Below are positions 60,720 to 64,000 of a stretch of DNA of 64,000 nt, one piece after another. Each line of letters starts with the position of its first letter. Position 1 is the first letter of the stretch. A program made the translations under genes and the position numbers. A model generated the notes under the pieces. It was given only the letters and a program-made list of their open reading frames with translations, did not search any database and was not told the origin of the DNA. The DNA comes from KBS-96 sp964247975 (GTDB lineage: Bacteria > Acidobacteriota > Terriglobia > Bryobacterales > Bryobacteraceae), in NCBI GenBank assembly GCA_964247975.1, contig CAXTWH010000002.1, positions 124,001 to 188,000 of the forward strand, given 5' to 3'.

Positions 60720-60767
60720 ACTCCTGACTCATTGGCGACTCGGAAAATGCCTGCTCTTCCCGACTCT

Positions 60768-60866
60768 GTGCCAAAAAGGGCCGGTTAGCGGTCCCACAAA
60801 AATAGTTGGTATTTCGTGCGTTGCACTATCAAAAACTGAGTGGGCAAAAACGACCCTTTTTGGCAC
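60768..60866. repeat. Perfect 13-bp inverted repeat upstream of the recombinase (candidate res site)
   Basis: GTGCCAAAAAGGG (60768-60780) and CCCTTTTTGGCAC (60854-60866) are exact reverse complements, 73 bases apart, and the similarity goes on imperfectly inwards (GGGCCGGTT against GGGTCGTTT). The pair lies 42-140 bases before the serine recombinase start, where Tn21-type elements keep the res site. Either it is res, or one arm belongs to the terminal repeat of the transposon. Confidence 0.5.
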
Positions 60867-60908
60867 AATCAAAGTCTGGCTTCCCGACGCGTTTCCGCCG
60901 ACACAGTC

Positions 60909-61529
60909 GTGAAAGCGGCGATCTATGCCCGCGTGTCGTCCGATGACGGTCGGCAAACGACCGCGAATCAGATTCAGCAACTGCGAGAGTTGGCCACGGC
61001 GCGACAGTTCGAGGTTGTCCGCGAGTATCTCGATGAAGAAACCGGTGCGAGCGCCAGCCGCTCTTCGTTCCTCGCCCTGCTGCGGGATGCCCGCCTGCGA
61101 CGCTTCCGCGTGCTGCTCATCACTGACCTCGACCGACTGACCCGCGAAGGAGCCGCCGCCGGATTCGGGTACCTGGCCGAGTTGGACCGGTTCGGCGTGC
61201 GTGTGGTGAGTCTCGGCCAAAGCTGGCTGGATTATGACCCGGCGGTGGACGAAGACCCGGAACTTCGCGAAATGCGAAGCATTCAAACCGCGGTCGCCTT
61301 GACCTGGGCTTCGCTCGAACGGCAGAAAATCTCCCGGCGCACAAAGGCCGGTCTGGAGCGCGCCCGCACGCAAGGCCAACGCTTAGGTCGCAAGCCGGTG
61401 GAGGCAACACCCGGGCAGGTATCTCGTTTGCTCGCCCAAGGACTCTCTTTATCACAAGTAGCGGTCAAGCTTCAGATCAGTCGTCGCACTGCATACCGGC
61501 TGCGCGACCGTATCCCGCCCCTACCTTGA
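60909..61529 (+). CDS. tnpR: Serine recombinase (resolvase) of a Tn3-family transposon
   Basis: 206 residues from the GTG at 60909, which gives the usual start (KAAIYARVSSDDGRQTTANQ). The catalytic Ser is in YARVSSDDG; Arg and Asp residues of the active site are in TDLDRLTREG; a C-terminal helix-turn-helix is in LLAQGLSLSQVAVKLQISRRTAYRLR. It resolves cointegrates at res. It is directly followed by the transposase on the same strand, the tnpR-tnpA order of the Tn21/Tn501 group. Confidence 0.9.
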   Translation: MKAAIYARVSSDDGRQTTANQIQQLRELATARQFEVVREYLDEETGASASRSSFLALLRDARLRRFRVLLITDLDRLTREGAAAGFGYLAELDRFGVRVVSLGQSWLDYDPAVDEDPELREMRSIQTAVALTWASLERQKISRRTKAGLERARTQGQRLGRKPVEATPGQVSRLLAQGLSLSQVAVKLQISRRTAYRLRDRIPPLP

Positions 61530-61530
61530 T

Positions 61531-64000
61531 ATGCCCGGCATCCGCGACACCGCTTATCCACAACTGAAAGCGACTCCTTCTCCGAAGGAGCTGGAGGAGG
61601 TCTACACGCCCAGTGTGATGGAACTGGTCTGGGCGGAAGAGCGGACTCGGCAGGATGCGCCGCGTGTCGGACTGCTCGCGCTGCTGAAAACCTTTCAGCG
61701 GCTCGGCTATTTTGTTCCGCTCGCGGAGGTGCCGCTGCCTATTCTCGAGCATGTAGCACAGCAGGCGGGTTGTCCCGTCCTTCCGCCCGACTTGGCTCGT
61801 TATGATGCCAGCTCAGCCCGCCGCCGGCACATGCTGCTCGTGCGCGATTACGTGGGCGTCAGAGCTTGGGGAGAAGAAGCGCAGGAAACGATGCGACAGG
61901 CCAGCCGCGAAGCGGCCTGCGCGCTCGAAGATCTTGCCGATATCATTAATTTCACACTGGAGCAGTTGGTGCGGCAACGATTCGAGCTGCCCGGCTTTTC
62001 CCTCCTCCACCGAGCCGCCCAGCAGGCGCGCGCCGCCATCAATCGCGAGTATCAAGCCCTGGTCTGTCAGCGTCTGGGAGAACAGAGCCGTCGGCAGTTG
62101 GAACGGCTGCTGACCCGCGTCGGAGATGAGGCCACGAGTCTTTGGTACCGGCTCAAAAGCGAACCGAAACAGCCCACCGCACAAAATAACCGGGACTTTC
62201 TGGAGCATTTGGATTGGCTGCGCGAACAGGCGATTGCCGCTGACCTCTTTGCAGGCATCCCCGATATCAAGGTCAAGCAGTTCGCGGCGGAGGCGCGCTC
62301 CCTCGATGTAGCCTCAATGAACGACCTGAAGGAGTCCAAACGGTTCACCCTCGCGGCGGCGCTGGTGCTGGCACAAACCGCGCGGGCGCTCGACGATGTG
62401 GCCGACATGTTCGTGCGGCTTATGCAGCGACTGCACAACCGAGCTTCGGAAGCCTTGCTGCAGCACCAGGCCGAGCACGTCGAACGTACTGATCATCTCG
62501 TCGCCACGCTACAGGATGTGACCTTGGCCTACCAGAGCGAGGGCACGGCCGAAGAGCGGCTGGCAGCCATCGGCGTGTTTCTGGAGCCGGAAGCGGACCG
62601 CATTCTGGAGCAGTGTGAAGCGCATCAGGCCACCGCCGGACGAAATTATCTGCCGTTTCTCACGCGCTTTTACTCTCATCAGCGAGCCGCTCTGTTTCGC
62701 TTCCTGGAAAGTATAGAGCTGGTGTCCACGTCGGCCGATGCGAGCACAACGGACGCCATTGCCTTCCTGCTCGCTCACAAGACCAGCCGCCAAGAAAAAC
62801 TCTCCCTTACGGATCAGCGGGAACCCAATCCACCGCGAGCCATACTCGACCTTTCGTTTGTCAGCGAGCCCTGGTGGCCGTTGGTCACACCGGAGACAAA
62901 GCTAACCGAAACGCCTACCCACGTATCTCGGCGTTGGCTTGAACTCTGCGTCCTGACCCAAGTCATGCAGGAGCTCAAATCCGCCGATCTGTGCGTGCCC
63001 GGCAGCGACCGCTATAGCGACTACCGAGAGCAGTTCGTGAGCGACGAAGAATACCAGCAGGGCCTTATCTCTTACGGAGAACGTGCCGGCGTGCCGACCG
63101 ACCCGCCGAGTTTCATTCGTGCCCTGCAAGAAAAGTTGGAAAAGGCGGCGCGGCAAGCCGATGCCAGATTTCCAGCCAATGAATACCTGCGCATCGAAAA
63201 GGGAGAGGCGGTTCTGAAACGCGTTCGACGCAATCCCGATCCTATCGGCCTACGTGCGTTTGAGCGGAACCTGAAGGACCGCATGACGCCCGTGGGCATT
63301 CTCGATATCCTCGTCGACACCGAAGAGTGGCTGCACTGGACGCGCCACTTCGGCCCGATCTCGGGCCATGACACCAAGCTCGCTAACCCCGTGGAGCGCT
63401 ATCTCATCACCACGTTCTGCTACGGATTCGATTTCGGACCCACTCAAACCTCGCGCTCCATTCGGGGACTGGACCGGCGGCAAGTGGCGTTTGTCAATCA
63501 ACGGCATGTGACCGAAGACAATCTGAACGAAGCGATCACGACGGTGGTCAACGGGTACAACGAATTTCCGTTGCCGAAGATCTGGGGCCTGGGCAAACAT
63601 GCTTCGGCAGACGGCACCAAATGGGATCTCTACGCCCTGAACCTCGCGGCGGAGTACCATCTCCGCTACGGCGGCTACGGTGGCATTGGCTACTACTTGG
63701 TGTCAGACATGTACATCGCCCTGTTTTCCCGCTTTACAACTTGCGGTTCTTGGGAAGGCCATTACATCCTAGACTTCCTGCAGGAAAACCAATCCGACGT
63801 GCAGCCGGATACGGTGCATGCGGATACGCAAGGCCAGAGCGCGGCGATCTTCGGCTTGGCCCATCTGCTCGGCATTCGCCTGCAGCCGCGCATTCGCAAC
63901 TGGAAAGGATTGAACTTATTCCGTCCGCACCCCGAGAGCCGCTACGAACATATTGATTGTTTGTTCACGAAACGAGTAGATTGGGAGCTGATCGAAACCA
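61531..64000 (+). CDS. tnpA: Tn3-family transposase TnpA (3' end outside window)
   Basis: The frame is open for 823 codons from the ATG at 61531 to the right edge; Tn3 transposases are about 950-1000 residues, so ~150 are missing. N-terminal DUF4158-type region (LEEVYTPSVMELVWAEERTRQ, LLALLKTFQRLGYF) is followed by the long helical middle. In the catalytic part, GKHASADGTKWDLY and VHADTQGQSAAIFGLAHLLGI correspond to the first two Asp of the DDE triad; the Glu lies beyond the window. No frameshift is seen. It starts one base after the resolvase stop. Confidence 0.92.
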   Translation, partial: MPGIRDTAYPQLKATPSPKELEEVYTPSVMELVWAEERTRQDAPRVGLLALLKTFQRLGYFVPLAEVPLPILEHVAQQAGCPVLPPDLARYDASSARRRHMLLVRDYVGVRAWGEEAQETMRQASREAACALEDLADIINFTLEQLVRQRFELPGFSLLHRAAQQARAAINREYQALVCQRLGEQSRRQLERLLTRVGDEATSLWYRLKSEPKQPTAQNNRDFLEHLDWLREQAIAADLFAGIPDIKVKQFAAEARSLDVASMNDLKESKRFTLAAALVLAQTARALDDVADMFVRLMQRLHNRASEALLQHQAEHVERTDHLVATLQDVTLAYQSEGTAEERLAAIGVFLEPEADRILEQCEAHQATAGRNYLPFLTRFYSHQRAALFRFLESIELVSTSADASTTDAIAFLLAHKTSRQEKLSLTDQREPNPPRAILDLSFVSEPWWPLVTPETKLTETPTHVSRRWLELCVLTQVMQELKSADLCVPGSDRYSDYREQFVSDEEYQQGLISYGERAGVPTDPPSFIRALQEKLEKAARQADARFPANEYLRIEKGEAVLKRVRRNPDPIGLRAFERNLKDRMTPVGILDILVDTEEWLHWTRHFGPISGHDTKLANPVERYLITTFCYGFDFGPTQTSRSIRGLDRRQVAFVNQRHVTEDNLNEAITTVVNGYNEFPLPKIWGLGKHASADGTKWDLYALNLAAEYHLRYGGYGGIGYYLVSDMYIALFSRFTTCGSWEGHYILDFLQENQSDVQPDTVHADTQGQSAAIFGLAHLLGIRLQPRIRNWKGLNLFRPHPESRYEHIDCLFTKRVDWELIET

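Larger units (their letters stand above)
60768..64000 (+). mobile_element. Left portion of a Tn3-family transposon
   Basis: Resolvase and transposase genes in tandem, with an inverted repeat upstream, define a Tn3-family element of Tn21-like layout. The left boundary is not certain: I cannot identify the 38-bp GGGG...TAAG-type terminal repeat, and passenger genes (possibly the membrane protein and the restriction-modification remnant) could lie inside it. The right end is outside the window. Confidence 0.75.

Noticed and set aside
1..64000. CRISPR array, rRNA operon or prophage
   Set aside because: No regularly spaced direct repeats, no rRNA sequence and no cluster of phage structural genes were seen.

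Overview
The window looks like chromosomal DNA of an Acidobacteriota bacterium, perhaps of the Solibacter/Bryobacter type. This is inferred from the kinds of genes present, not from a marker gene: an Oar-like TonB-dependent receptor with an N-terminal carboxypeptidase-regulatory-like domain, a kinase fused to tetratricopeptide repeats, FecR, NIPSNAP, DoxX/DUF4166 and LprI-like genes, and frequent GTG/TTG starts. Signal peptides, outer-membrane channels and a periplasm indicate a diderm cell.

Layout. 1-3967: the tail of an unknown beta-rich protein, then the TonB-dependent receptor. 4159-10747 (minus): a complete RND efflux operon (permease, adaptor, TolC-like channel). 10925-17475: tRNA-Ser(CGA), a DUF433/DUF5615 toxin-antitoxin pair, an orphan antitoxin-like gene, a PAP2 phosphatase, a GH51-like arabinofuranosidase, a HEPN protein with an unknown overlapping partner, a luciferase-like monooxygenase, MgtC, and an orphan ribbon-helix-helix antitoxin. 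17594-21879: a Ser/Thr kinase with TPRs overlapping an FHA-GAF-PP2C phosphatase, probably one signalling unit. 22078-33422: accessory metabolism, including a TetR/quinone-oxidoreductase pair, an LprI-like secreted protein, a lone Clp-N domain, a beta-propeller, a metallophosphoesterase, an IS630 relic, a TetR/SDR operon with a double operator, DoxX/DUF4166, an aminoglycoside-phosphotransferase-like kinase and NIPSNAP.

33516-48176 holds mostly housekeeping and regulatory genes: FecR, YbaK, a GGDEF-EAL protein, an acetyltransferase, then rimO-yacG-pgpA-NHL/TIG-cinA in tight order, DUF971, a bifunctional Rel, a sigma/anti-sigma pair and rapZ. 48329-51078: a cytochrome P450, a small coiled-coil membrane protein and a secreted esterase. 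51111-57942 (minus): a second complete RND operon, this one led by its own TetR repressor with a 20-bp palindrome just upstream.

The right end is accessory DNA. It has a BsuBI/PstI-type restriction endonuclease of full length beside a methyltransferase that has lost its 5' part, a small membrane protein, and the left part of a Tn3-family transposon (serine recombinase, then transposase running off the window). An intact-looking nuclease beside a broken cognate methylase is the most unusual arrangement here. The HEPN/unknown pair and the overlapping kinase/FHA-phosphatase pair are the best candidates for functional modules worth study. I saw no CRISPR array, rRNA or prophage.
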